64,000 nucleotides of DNA from Propioniciclava soli (GTDB lineage Bacteria; Actinomycetota; Actinomycetes; Propionibacteriales; Propionibacteriaceae): NCBI RefSeq assembly GCF_014858005.1, contig NZ_JACYOT010000001.1, positions 186,001 through 250,000 on the forward strand, written 5' to 3'. The translations under genes and the position numbers were made by a program. Every line of letters begins with the position of its first letter. Position 1 is the stretch's first letter. The notes beneath the pieces are model-generated. The model made no database searches, was not told the DNA's origin, and worked only from the letters and a program-made list of their open reading frames with translations. Below are positions 9,742 through 17,929 of this stretch, piece after piece.

Positions 9742-11212
9742 GGCTCTTCGGACATTCGGTGGGGATCACTGGGTGAGTCCGCCGGCGGCCAGGAGCATCC
9801 GGAGTCGGTAGTTCTCGAAGTTGCGGTAGCCGCGGGCCAGGCGGCGGTGGAGCTCGATGATGCCGTTGACGGCCTCGGTGCCACCGTTGGATGCCCGGGC
9901 GGTGGTGAAGTAGGCCAGGAACGCGTCCTTCCACTTGCGTAGCGTGCGGCCCAGGCGCGCGACCTCGGGGATCGGGCAGGTGTGGAAGACCTCGACGATC
10001 TTGGTCGCCGCTGCCAGCGCCTTCTTCGGGTTGGGCTGCTTGTAGGCGGCGCGCAGGTCCTGGGCGCAGCGCCAGGCGATGTAGACCTCCTCGTGGCGTT
10101 CGTCGGCGTTGATCGCCTCTTGCAGGCGTTGCAGCTGACGGTCGGTGAGGTTCTCCGCGCCGGCCCGCAGCATCGTCTGGATACCGAACAGTGGGTCGCC
10201 CTTGCGGCCCCGGTGACCGGTGGTGTCCTGCTGGACGCGGCGGCGTACCTCATCGACCACCGCGGTGCCGAGCTTGACGACATGGAAGCCGTCCAGGACT
10301 GCGACTGCGTCGGCGAACTGGTCATCGATCGCGGACTTGTAGCCGCCGAAGGGGTCCAGGGCCGCGACCCGATGCCCTCACGGAAGGCTGGCCCGCGTTC
10401 GGCGAGCCAGTCGGCGTAGGCCTTCTTCGAGCGTCCCGGCACCAGGTCCAGCAGCCTGGCGCGCACCACCCAGCGGCCACTCTTGTTGCGGTGGCGGGTC
10501 AGGTCGACCATCCCGGTCAGCTCCTTCGGGCCACGCTTCCTGGGGTCGACGTGGTGCCACAGGTGCTCATCGACGCCCAGGCTGAGCACGCCCTCGAAGC
10601 GTGTCTGGTCGGCGGCCAGGCCCTGCAGTCGGGGCTTGGTCGGGCGCCACAGCGTCTTCCAGGACGTCCCTAGCTGGCGGGCCAGACCGGCGAGGGTAGC
10701 GTGCTCACCACGGAGCTGCCCAATCGCCCAGGACACCGCCCGGACGGTGATCGAGCCGCGGGCGGCGACCAGGTCCGGGGCCTGCTCGGTGAACGTGGCG
10801 ACACCGCAGTCGGGATCGGGGCAGCGCCAGCGGCGTTGCCGCCACCGCAGCCGCACCAGGGTCTGCCCATGCGGGACATCGCGCAGCACCCGAACCCTGC
10901 GGCCCCGGCTGAGCGCGACCACCCCACACCCCGGGCATCCCATCAGCTGCCGTGGCGTCGAGACCGTCACAACGAGCAGATCAGCAGATCGCTCGACCGC
11001 CTCCACGTGCACGACGCCCAGGCCTAGCATCACGTCGCAGCGCGGGCACGGGTCAGAAGTAGTGGGTGCGGCAGCGCACCCCGTAACGTCAGGCACGTTG
11101 AGGTCCTCGAGACTGGATCAGTGGTTGGCGCTTCTGATCCTCGGGGACCTCGACCCCTACCCGCGCGCTACCGCGCCGTCAGCCCCGCTCCCCACCGGAT
11201 GTCCCTAGAGCC
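9742..11212. mobile_element. ISL3-family insertion sequence (about 1.47 kb)
   Basis: Bounded by imperfect terminal inverted repeats: GGCTCTTCGGACATTCGGTGGGG at 9742-9764, and at 11190-11212 a stretch whose reverse complement is GGCTCTAGGGACATCCGGTGGGG. It contains one transposase gene on the minus strand, frameshifted. ISL3 elements normally make an 8-base target duplication, but the flanks (CGTAAAGG on the left, GGATATCC on the right) do not match, and different genes are cut on each side. The junctions therefore probably arose by IS-mediated deletion or recombination rather than simple insertion. Confidence 0.88.
9766..11096 (-). pseudogene. ISL3-family transposase, frameshifted
   Basis: The N-terminal frame (from 11096) has zinc-finger cysteines (CPRC, CPGCG, a third Cys pair in CPDPDCG), a central HTH and the start of the DDE catalytic region (SLGVDEHLWHHVDPRKRG). 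After RGPAFREGI a single missing G near 10370 shifts the frame. The rest continues in the adjacent frame as VVDEVRRRVQQDTTGHRGRKGDPLFG through SNGGTEAVNGIIELHRRLARGYRNFENYRLR, containing the last catalytic Glu. Combined length is about 440 residues, normal for the family. I know of no programmed frameshift in ISL3 elements, so this copy is probably inactive unless the base was lost in sequencing. Confidence 0.88.
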
Positions 11213-11862
11213 GGATATCCGAGTTGATCGAGGGCGCTCTCAATGACCAGGTCGTACTTCGTGGTGAAGACTTGCGGCCTTGGCAGATTGACGCGACGAC
11301 TACGGATGATTCGGGAGAGGAACGTGCGGTGCGCAAGCAGTGGGTCGGAATCGAAGGGTGCGTCCAACGGCTTGCCGGGTTTCGGCAGGCGGCATGCTTC
11401 AGCGAGCGCCCGGTTGATCTGTTGTCGCAAGGCATCGACTTGCTTCTTCGGGTAGGACTTGGCATCCGCCCCCGAACCGAGCGTCACTGAGTCCTGGCCG
11501 GCTTGCGTCGCAAGCGATGCGGCAAGCTGGAGTCCGTTCAGGAGCTTTTCTAGATCACCGCTGTCGGTGGGATTGATCGTGGCAAGGAGCGATTGGTGTT
11601 CCTCCGTTGGCTCACCGCCAGCCTCCCTGATGAGCCCAAGTACCTGCTCATTGGTCAGGTCTCGCGTCTTTGGAGAGCCCAAGTGGAACGACGCGCCAGA
11701 GCCAAGAAGGACGACGAGGTTCTTCACTTGCAACAGCGAACCCAGATGCTCCCGGACCAATTTCGGCTCGGATGTCGTGATGATCTCTTTCACCGTGCCA
11801 CCGATAACGAGGAGGCCCTTGGCGTCATCCTCCGACTCCGTTTCGGCGTTCGTTGTTGTCAT
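11213..11862 (-). pseudogene. SIR2-domain protein, C-terminus removed by IS
   Basis: About 216 native residues remain. The SIR2-like NAD-binding signature VVLLGSGASFHLG sits near residues 50-62, and a second typical segment, TTKYDLVIESALDQLGYP, ends at the IS boundary. Translation then runs into IS sequence and stops at 11179. Bacterial SIR2-like proteins of this sort are NAD-degrading effectors in several anti-phage systems. The ATG at 11862 overlaps the stop of the upstream BrxL-like gene (ATGA), so the two formed one translationally coupled operon. As truncated it is unlikely to work. Confidence 0.75.
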
Positions 11863-12779
11863 CGGGCCCCCTCTTGCTCGTTGATGTAGGTGATGCCGAA
11901 CGCGAAGACCTGACGGAACTCCTGGCGGCGGGAGCCGAGGTCGAACTGGCTACCGGAACCCTTCTGGAAGATGTCGAGACCACGCCCGAGGAGGAGCTTC
12001 CAGCCGTGGTCGGTGCGGATCGACCGGTCGTGGATGGTTTCATCCCAGTTGACGGTGAACTGGATACCGACCGTAGCGGCGCTGTCCTGGATGTCCTTGA
12101 GCATGAGGAGGTGCTGCTGGGCATACTCGCCGCGGTCTTCCTTGGTCACCAGTGTCACCGCGATCTCGTCGGCGGGGTCCTTGGCCGCCGCTAGCAGGGC
12201 CAGCAGATCGACGAGGTTGCGTCCCTGGTGCGGGAGCCGGATGTAGGGATCGACGATGGTGATGTCCGTGGCGCCGTGCAAATAGGGCATGAGCAGCGTC
12301 TCGTACGAGACTCCACGCTGGTTCTCCTGGAACTCCCGGTGCCCTTCGAACAGGGGCGCCGCCACCTCGGGAGCAACTGGAGCCGCAACTGCGACCTCTG
12401 CTTGCGCGGACCCACGCTCCTCCGCCGACGCCTCTACTTCGCCCTCGGCCTCGGGGCGGCGAGCCTGGTAGTAGTCGGGGTACTCGTCCTCCTCAAGCGT
12501 GGTGACGCCACGCCAGGTGCCCGACTTGTCGGAGTAGCCGAAGTTGACGGCGGCCATTGTGGTGTCGATCCGAAGAATCTGGTCCTTGACGCGCTTGCGT
12601 CCTTCGACGGCGAAGCGCAGCAGTTCCTCGATCTCCTCTTGCGTGGCCTCGCCGCCCGGGTAGATGAGCTTCATCAGGCCAGAGAAGGTCTTGTGGATGC
12701 CGTCGCGGTCCCGAGTGGAGATGTCGGAGCCGAGCGTGAAGTGCTGCTGGTAGCGGTCGGAGTAGTCGATGTTGCGCAG
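11859..12779 (-). pseudogene. C-terminal fragment of a BrxL-like Lon protein with MIT_C-like domain
   Basis: The first residues match the C-terminal part of BREX Lon-like BrxL proteins (LRNIDYSDRYQQHF, LGSDISTRDRDGI, SGLMKLIYPGGE, then ELLRFAVEGRKRVKDQI). Homology starts sharply at 12779 with no start codon, so the AAA/Lon core is missing. After an acidic, Ala-rich linker comes a domain with DITIVDPYIRLPHQGRNLVDLL, resembling the MIT C-terminal (PLD-like) domain. An internal ATG at 12674 could still give a 271-residue protein. The family calls are from memory of motifs; BrxL is fairly clear and MIT_C is likely. Confidence 0.68.
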
Positions 12780-12832
12780 TGGCCTACATCGCTGCCTTCG
12801 ACGCGTCTCGGATGCATCCTGACGGTACCGGG

Positions 12833-13516
12833 CTATCGGGGTGTGGCGACGTGTTCGAGTGCATCAATGTCGAGGATGGAGACGTCTCGGCGTCCGTGGA
12901 GTTCGATGATGCCGGAGGTGGAGAGCGCGGCGAGGCGTCGGCTCAGGGTTTCGGGCGTGGTTCCGAGGTAGGCGGCGATGTCTTGTTTCGCCATCGGCAG
13001 CCTCACCGTGGGTACGCCTGCTCGCATGCTGCCGGGCAGATCTAGCAGGTAGGCCGCCACGCGGGCGTTGACGTCGCTGGAGGTGACGGCGCCCAGCAGT
13101 CGCTCGACTGAGGAGAGCCGGTCGGAGAGTGTCCGCAGCATCCGCTGACTGATGTCGGGGTAGTCGCGGAGCAGGGCCGAGAGGTCGGCGTGGTCGAAGA
13201 CGCACATCCGACTGTCTTCTAGCGCGACGACGAGGTCGACCGGGCGGTGGCCCGTCAGGAAGGCCCGTTCTCCCACGACATCACCGTCTGTCACCGTTCG
13301 CAGAATCTGTTCCTGACCATTGGCCGCCGTGTGGCTGACCTTGAGCTGTCCGCTGTGCATCACCAGCAGACGCGACACCGACTGTCCGGGGGAACAAACA
13401 ATATCCCCCTTGTGGACGCACACCGGGCGAACGAAGTCGGCGACGTGCAGCTGCTCCTGGCGCGTCAGTCCTTGGAAGATCGGTACGCGAGCTACGCACA
13501 GGTCATCCTCAGACAT
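12833..13516 (-). CDS. Crp/Fnr-family transcriptional regulator
   Basis: A 227-residue regulator with an N-terminal cyclic-nucleotide-binding-fold sensor domain (GDIVCSPGQSVSRLLVMHSGQLKV) and a C-terminal winged HTH (MAKQDIAAYLGTTPETLSRRLAAL). Cysteines at 7, 33 and 41 in the sensor domain are not spaced like the classical FNR iron-sulfur motif but could bind metal or thiol ligands. It is divergent from the chaperone and P1B ATPase operon, with a perfect TTGAC-N4-GTCAA site between them, so it very probably controls that operon. The inducing signal (metal, redox or nitric oxide) is not visible. Confidence 0.88.
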   Translation of the reverse strand: MSEDDLCVARVPIFQGLTRQEQLHVADFVRPVCVHKGDIVCSPGQSVSRLLVMHSGQLKVSHTAANGQEQILRTVTDGDVVGERAFLTGHRPVDLVVALEDSRMCVFDHADLSALLRDYPDISQRMLRTLSDRLSSVERLLGAVTSSDVNARVAAYLLDLPGSMRAGVPTVRLPMAKQDIAAYLGTTPETLSRRLAALSTSGIIELHGRRDVSILDIDALEHVATPR

Positions 13517-13594
13517 GCCTCAAGCCTACCGGAATCGGCGCGGGCGCCACCGTCCCAGATGCCCCAGGGGGCGCCTCGTACGGTGCCGTCCGGA

Positions 13595-13610
13595 CTTGAC
13601 CTGGGTCAAG
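13595..13610. promoter_or_regulatory. FNR/Crp-type operator CTTGACCTGGGTCAAG
   Basis: A perfect 16-base palindrome containing TTGAC-N4-GTCAA, the geometry of an FNR box. It sits between the divergent regulator (start 13516) and the copZ-like gene (start 13681). A possible -10 TATCGT at 13632-13637 would place the transcription start near 13644, putting the box centre at about -41.5, the classic class II activation position. That start site is inferred. Confidence 0.8.
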
Positions 13611-13680
13611 GAGTTCGCAGTGGCGCGAACCTATCGTGAAGGTGTCAATACGGAACACCACCAAGAAAAGGATTCTCACA

Positions 13681-13914
13681 ATGACTACCTCCACCGCCAC
13701 CCACACCCTTTTGAGGGCCGAGGGATTCTCCTGCCCGTCCTGCGTGGCGAAGATCGAAAAGCAGGTCGGCCGCCTCAAGGGTGTCGAGAACGTGAAGGTC
13801 CATTTCGCCTCATCCCGCATCGAGATCGACCACGACGCCGAGCGCGTCTCCGTGGATGACCTCGTGACTGCCGTGGCGAAGGCCGGCTATAAGGCCACTC
13901 CTTCAGCCTTCTGA
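13681..13914 (+). CDS. Heavy-metal-associated (HMA) domain chaperone, CopZ-like
   Basis: A 77-residue single HMA domain with the metal-binding GFSCPSC motif (Cys18, Cys21) and the ferredoxin-like pattern ending in AVAKAGYKA. It would carry a soft metal ion to the ATPase encoded next. An AAAAGGA site precedes the ATG. It is the first gene of the operon behind the FNR-type box, and 91 bases separate it from the ATPase. Copper is the usual cargo of such proteins, but the downstream ATPase has an odd metal motif, so the metal is uncertain. Confidence 0.88.
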   Translation: MTTSTATHTLLRAEGFSCPSCVAKIEKQVGRLKGVENVKVHFASSRIEIDHDAERVSVDDLVTAVAKAGYKATPSAF

Positions 13915-14005
13915 GGCACGCGGGCCCCTGTGGGGTCGCACATTTTTCGCTCATACCCGATCTGCCGGTCCGCTGGCACTCATCGCAGAAAGGTCGTACC
14001 CGAAA

Positions 14006-16006
14006 GTGAACAGGCTCCAGAAATGGGTCTATGGGAACTGGTCGGTCCCCGTCGTGTCCGGCGTACTCATCATCATCTCCTTCGCCGTTCAACGGCTGGC
14101 CGAGGGTGCGGCCAACCTCACCATCAGCCCCCAGTGGTGGCTCGATGCCGGCGCCCACGCCACCCATGCCACCGCGGTCTTCACCCTCGCGGATGCCTTC
14201 ATGGTCGCCGCCGCCGTGGTCGCCGGCTACGGGATCGTGATCAAGGCGGTTCGCGCGCTGATCGCCAAGGTCATCGGCATCGACCTGCTGGTGTCGGTGG
14301 CGGCCATCGGCGCGGTCATCATCGGCAACTTCTGGGAGGCCGCGGCGGTCACGTTCCTATTCGCCATCGGACACGCTCTGGAAGCGGCGACCCTGAACAG
14401 GACCCGCTCGGCCCTGGCCGAGCTGGTCGCCGTCGCCCCGGATTCCGCCGTCGTTGTGCGCGATGGTGAACAACAGGAGATCCCTGCCGGACAGGTGAGA
14501 ATGGGCGAGATCGTCCTGGTCAAGAACGGCTCGAAGGTCCCCGTGGACGGCCAGGTCGTCTCCGGCTCCGGCGCCATCAATGAGGCCTCCATCACCGGCG
14601 AATCGATCCCGGTGGAGAAATCCAAAGGTGACCAGGTGTTCGCCGGCACTGTCTCCCGCGGCGGCTTCCTGCAAGTGCTGGCTACCGGCATCGGCGCGGA
14701 TACCACCCTGGCCCGCATCATCCACCGGGTGGAGGAGGCCCAGGACGCCAAGGCCCGCACCCAGGCCTTCATGGACCGCTTCTCCCGCTGGTACACCCCC
14801 GCCGTCATGGTGCTGGCACTGGCGGCCGGACTGATCGCTGGTGATGTGGTCCTGGCGTTGACCCTGCTGGTCATCGGCTGCCCCGGCGCCCTGGTGATCT
14901 CCATTCCGGTCGCGATCGTGGCAGGCATCGGCCAGGCTGCCCGTAATGGCATCCTGATCAAGGGCGGCGAGTTCCTGGAGACCTCGGCCAAGATCTCGGC
15001 GGTCGCCGTGGACAAGACCGGCACCCTCACCGAGGGCCAACCTGTCCTCACCGATGTCGTGGTCCTGGATTCGGCACGGGACCGTGCCGACGTGCTGCGC
15101 TGGGCCGCGGCCGCCGAGGCTGGTTCGGAGCACCCGCTGGCCCGTCCCATCCTTCAGACGGCGCGCGATGAGGGGGTGGCCCCCGAGGGGGTCCCCGGCA
15201 CCGTCACCCCGGTCCCCGGTAAGGGCATCGTGTCCGACGTTGCCGGCCAACGGGTGCTCATCGGCAACCCGCCGCTGCTGGACCAGTACGGCGTTCCCGA
15301 CGACGGCAGCGCCGCTCGGGCGGCGGAAACGCTGGCCTCCGATGGAAAGACGCCGATGATCGTGGCCGTCGACGACCAGGTGATCGGCGTCGTCGCCGTG
15401 GCCGATCAGATCCGGCAGGACGCCGCCGAGATGGTCGCCCGGCTCCACCGAGCCGGGGTCGAGGAGGTGGTCATGCTCACCGGTGACACCCGACTGGTGG
15501 CCGAAGCCGTCGGGAAGGCCACCGGGATCGACGAGATCCACGCCTCCCTGCTCCCCGAAGACAAGCTGGACGTGGTCGCACAGTTGCAACGCCAGGGCCA
15601 CACGATTGCCATGGTCGGGGACGGTGTCAACGACGCCCCCGCTTTGGCCACCGCGAACATCGGCGTGGCAATGGGCGCGGCCGGTTCAGCCGTGGCCGTG
15701 GAGACCGCGGACATCGCCCTGATGGGCGACAACCTGCTCAAACTGCCCGAAGCCATCGGTCTGGCCAAGCGGACCGTGTCCGTGATGCGGCAGAACATCG
15801 CGATCGCCCTGATCACCGTGGTGCTGCTGCTGGCCGGTGTTTTCGCCGGCGGGGTGACCATGTCCGTCGGCATGCTCGTCCACGAAGCCTCCGTACTGGT
15901 CGTCATCATCAACGCAATGCGACTGCTACGGAAGAGCCGCGGTTCGACCACGACGCCACCGGCCGAGAGGACCACGGAGAAGGGGGCACAGCAGGTAACC
16001 GCCTGA
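14006..16006 (+). CDS. P1B-type heavy-metal-translocating ATPase with CPG motif
   Basis: A 666-residue membrane pump from GTG 14006. Visible landmarks are the actuator TGES, phosphorylation site DKTGT (Asp336), nucleotide-domain HP (GSEHPLA) and hinge GDGVNDAP. It has no N-terminal HMA domain; that role falls to the separate chaperone upstream. The ion-binding motif in the sixth membrane helix is GCPGALVIS (Cys292-Pro-Gly) instead of CPC or SPC, and the last helices contain MLVHEASVLVVI, closer to the HEG-type of P1B-4 pumps than to copper pumps. Efflux of a transition metal is likely but its identity is open. Confidence 0.88.
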   Translation: MNRLQKWVYGNWSVPVVSGVLIIISFAVQRLAEGAANLTISPQWWLDAGAHATHATAVFTLADAFMVAAAVVAGYGIVIKAVRALIAKVIGIDLLVSVAAIGAVIIGNFWEAAAVTFLFAIGHALEAATLNRTRSALAELVAVAPDSAVVVRDGEQQEIPAGQVRMGEIVLVKNGSKVPVDGQVVSGSGAINEASITGESIPVEKSKGDQVFAGTVSRGGFLQVLATGIGADTTLARIIHRVEEAQDAKARTQAFMDRFSRWYTPAVMVLALAAGLIAGDVVLALTLLVIGCPGALVISIPVAIVAGIGQAARNGILIKGGEFLETSAKISAVAVDKTGTLTEGQPVLTDVVVLDSARDRADVLRWAAAAEAGSEHPLARPILQTARDEGVAPEGVPGTVTPVPGKGIVSDVAGQRVLIGNPPLLDQYGVPDDGSAARAAETLASDGKTPMIVAVDDQVIGVVAVADQIRQDAAEMVARLHRAGVEEVVMLTGDTRLVAEAVGKATGIDEIHASLLPEDKLDVVAQLQRQGHTIAMVGDGVNDAPALATANIGVAMGAAGSAVAVETADIALMGDNLLKLPEAIGLAKRTVSVMRQNIAIALITVVLLLAGVFAGGVTMSVGMLVHEASVLVVIINAMRLLRKSRGSTTTPPAERTTEKGAQQVTA

Positions 16007-16128
16007 CATCCAAATCCGCACCGGGGCCCTGGGGCCCGCACGCCTCCGGATCATCCCGAGGACGGATAAGCACGAAAACTCAGACAGCGACATAGAGACA
16101 GCCATACAGGAAGCAGAGGAGATCAGCC

Positions 16129-16554
16129 ATGACCGAGAAGAACTTCACCCTTGGAGACAACGTCGAGCACTTTACTATTGCGGACGTCGCCCGGGACAAT
16201 CCGGACTTCCGGAAGGTGCTGTGGACCGGCGAACACGCCCAGATCGTCGTCATGACGATTCCGCCCGGTGGTGAGATCGGGGACGAGGTCCACGAACACA
16301 CCGACCAGATCCTGACCTTTGTCTCCGGTATCGGCGAGGCGGACCTCAACGGTCACACCCACCCCATCGAGGCAGGCGACCAGTGCGCGGTTCCTGCCGG
16401 CGCCCAGCATAACTTCCGCAACACCGGCGAGGAGTCGCTGGTGCTCTACACCGTCTACAGCCCGCCGGAACACGCCGCCGGTGTCGCCTTCGCCACAAAG
16501 GGCGAAGCCGACGCTGCCGAGGCCGCCGGCCGAGACGAACCGCCGCGGCACTGA
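16129..16554 (+). CDS. Cupin-domain protein
   Basis: A 141-residue small cupin. Probable metal ligands lie in EVHEHTDQILTFVSG and, further on, in PAGAQHNFRNTG. AGGAG precedes the ATG. It is the third gene of the FNR-box operon, 122 bases after the ATPase. Cupins of this size are often oxidoreductases or small-molecule sensors; placement between a metal pump and a quinone reductase suggests a role in redox or metal stress, but no reaction can be assigned. Confidence 0.85.
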   Translation: MTEKNFTLGDNVEHFTIADVARDNPDFRKVLWTGEHAQIVVMTIPPGGEIGDEVHEHTDQILTFVSGIGEADLNGHTHPIEAGDQCAVPAGAQHNFRNTGEESLVLYTVYSPPEHAAGVAFATKGEADAAEAAGRDEPPRH

Positions 16555-16615
16555 ACAACGCCGTTCTGGCGAACCCACTGGGACGCCGAATCGAAACCAC
16601 TGAGAAGGAGATCCC

Positions 16616-17521
16616 ATGTCCAAGGTCTATGTGTTCAACGACTACGGCGGGCCCGAGACCCAGCAGCTGATCGACCGGCCTGTTCCCGTGCCCGGGCCCG
16701 CAGAGCTGGCCATCGAGGTACGGGCCGCCGGAGTGAACCCAGCCGACTGGAAGATCCGCGAGGGCCAGCTGGGCCATCACTGGAGCCTGCCGGCACCGAT
16801 GGGACGCGAGGCCGCCGGCGTGATCACCCAGCTCGGCGACGGGATCGAGGAATTCACCGTGGGCGACGAAGTGCTCGGTCTGGTGGCACCCGGACACGGT
16901 GGGCTGGCCGAACACACACTGTTGCGCGCCGCCACGACCGTGGCCAAGCCCGAGGAGATCTCCTTCACCGACGCCGCCACCATCCCGGTGGCCGCGGCCA
17001 CGGCCTATGACGCCACACACCAGATCGAACTCGAACCGGGCCAGACAATGCTGCTGCTGGGCGCGGGCGGTGGGGTGGGACTGATGGCCGCACAGATCGG
17101 CCGGGTGCACGAGTTCAGGGTCATCGGTGTGGCCAGCTCAGCTAAGCGGAGCCTGGTCGAGTCCACCGGTGCCATCTTCGTCGAATCCGGTCCGAACCTG
17201 CCCGAACGGGTGCGTCAGATCGCCCCCGACGGGGCAGATCTGATTGTCGACCTCGTCGGTGGGGATGCGCTGCGCGCCGTCGCGGACCTGGTGCCCGACC
17301 GGACCCGGATCATCTCAGCGGCTGATCCGGACACCGCCGCCGAGCTGGGCGGCCTGGCCCTGGCACGCACGAGTGAGGCCATGGGGAAGATCACCGAGGT
17401 GATCCAATACGGGCTGGTCGATCCGCACGTGGACGCCCAGTTCGGCCTGGATGAAGCAGGTCAGGCGATTGCCGCAGTCGAGACCAGACATGCGGCCGGA
17501 AAGATCGTCGTGGTGCCCTGA
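16616..17521 (+). CDS. NADP-dependent quinone oxidoreductase (MDR superfamily, zinc-free)
   Basis: A 301-residue medium-chain reductase. The N-terminal GroES-like fold includes AAGVNPADWKIREG and MGREAAGVI. The Rossmann domain has the dinucleotide motif LLLGAGGGVG. The catalytic-zinc Cys/His pattern of alcohol dehydrogenases is absent, as in quinone oxidoreductases. GAGAAGGAGA precedes the ATG, and the gene closes the operon begun by the HMA chaperone. It could reduce quinones or enals produced under metal or oxidative stress; the substrate is inferred. Confidence 0.87.
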   Translation: MSKVYVFNDYGGPETQQLIDRPVPVPGPAELAIEVRAAGVNPADWKIREGQLGHHWSLPAPMGREAAGVITQLGDGIEEFTVGDEVLGLVAPGHGGLAEHTLLRAATTVAKPEEISFTDAATIPVAAATAYDATHQIELEPGQTMLLLGAGGGVGLMAAQIGRVHEFRVIGVASSAKRSLVESTGAIFVESGPNLPERVRQIAPDGADLIVDLVGGDALRAVADLVPDRTRIISAADPDTAAELGGLALARTSEAMGKITEVIQYGLVDPHVDAQFGLDEAGQAIAAVETRHAAGKIVVVP

Positions 17522-17658
17522 GGCGAGCCCACCGAGGCCGGACGGGGCGCGGTGAGCATGCGTTTTTCATTCGGGGCGGGCACGCTCCACTGCATTGCTC
17601 CTGAACAGGGGCTCAGCTCGACGTGCCCGGATGAGCCGAGAGGGTGGGGAGGGTCCCG

Positions 17659-17925
17659 ATGTCGATCGTACCGCGATATGTGCTGGAGACGCGCGCTCCG
17701 CAGCCGCGTGCGGGTGCATGTGTCGGCATCAGTGCGGTCACCGCTGGCGGCGTTGCTTCCATCACCTTCGGCACGGTCGTACTCGCTGCTGTACTGCTCT
17801 GTGGATGCAGCCAGCAAGGCGCACGTCTGCTGGACGTGCATGGACCGGGCGACGCCTCGGCTCCGGGTCATCCACAGACCGTCGCAACGACGGGCGACGG
17901 CGACCCGGACGGTGCGGGCGCGTGA
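17659..17925 (+). CDS. Small putative membrane/lipoprotein of unknown function
   Basis: An 88-codon frame with a good GGGGAGGG ribosome site before ATG 17659. It has a hydrophobic stretch ending LAAVLLCGCSQQ, which looks like a membrane segment or a late lipobox, and then a Gly/Asp/Pro-rich tail. It stops four bases before the AraC start, suggesting coupling. I do not recognise a family, and the hydrophobic segment lies unusually far (about 25 residues) from the N-terminus for a signal peptide. It may be spurious. Confidence 0.4.
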   Translation: MSIVPRYVLETRAPQPRAGACVGISAVTAGGVASITFGTVVLAAVLLCGCSQQGARLLDVHGPGDASAPGHPQTVATTGDGDPDGAGA

Positions 17926-17929
17926 CGGC

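Noticed and set aside
10365-10375. Programmed frameshift in the ISL3 transposase
   Set aside because: No slippery heptamer or stimulatory structure is apparent and the family makes its transposase from one frame; a lost base is simpler.
17552-17929. N-terminal extension of the AraC regulator
   Set aside because: The added 126 residues are Cys/Trp/Arg-rich and unlike AraC N-termini; a separate small frame with a good ribosome site lies in another frame there.
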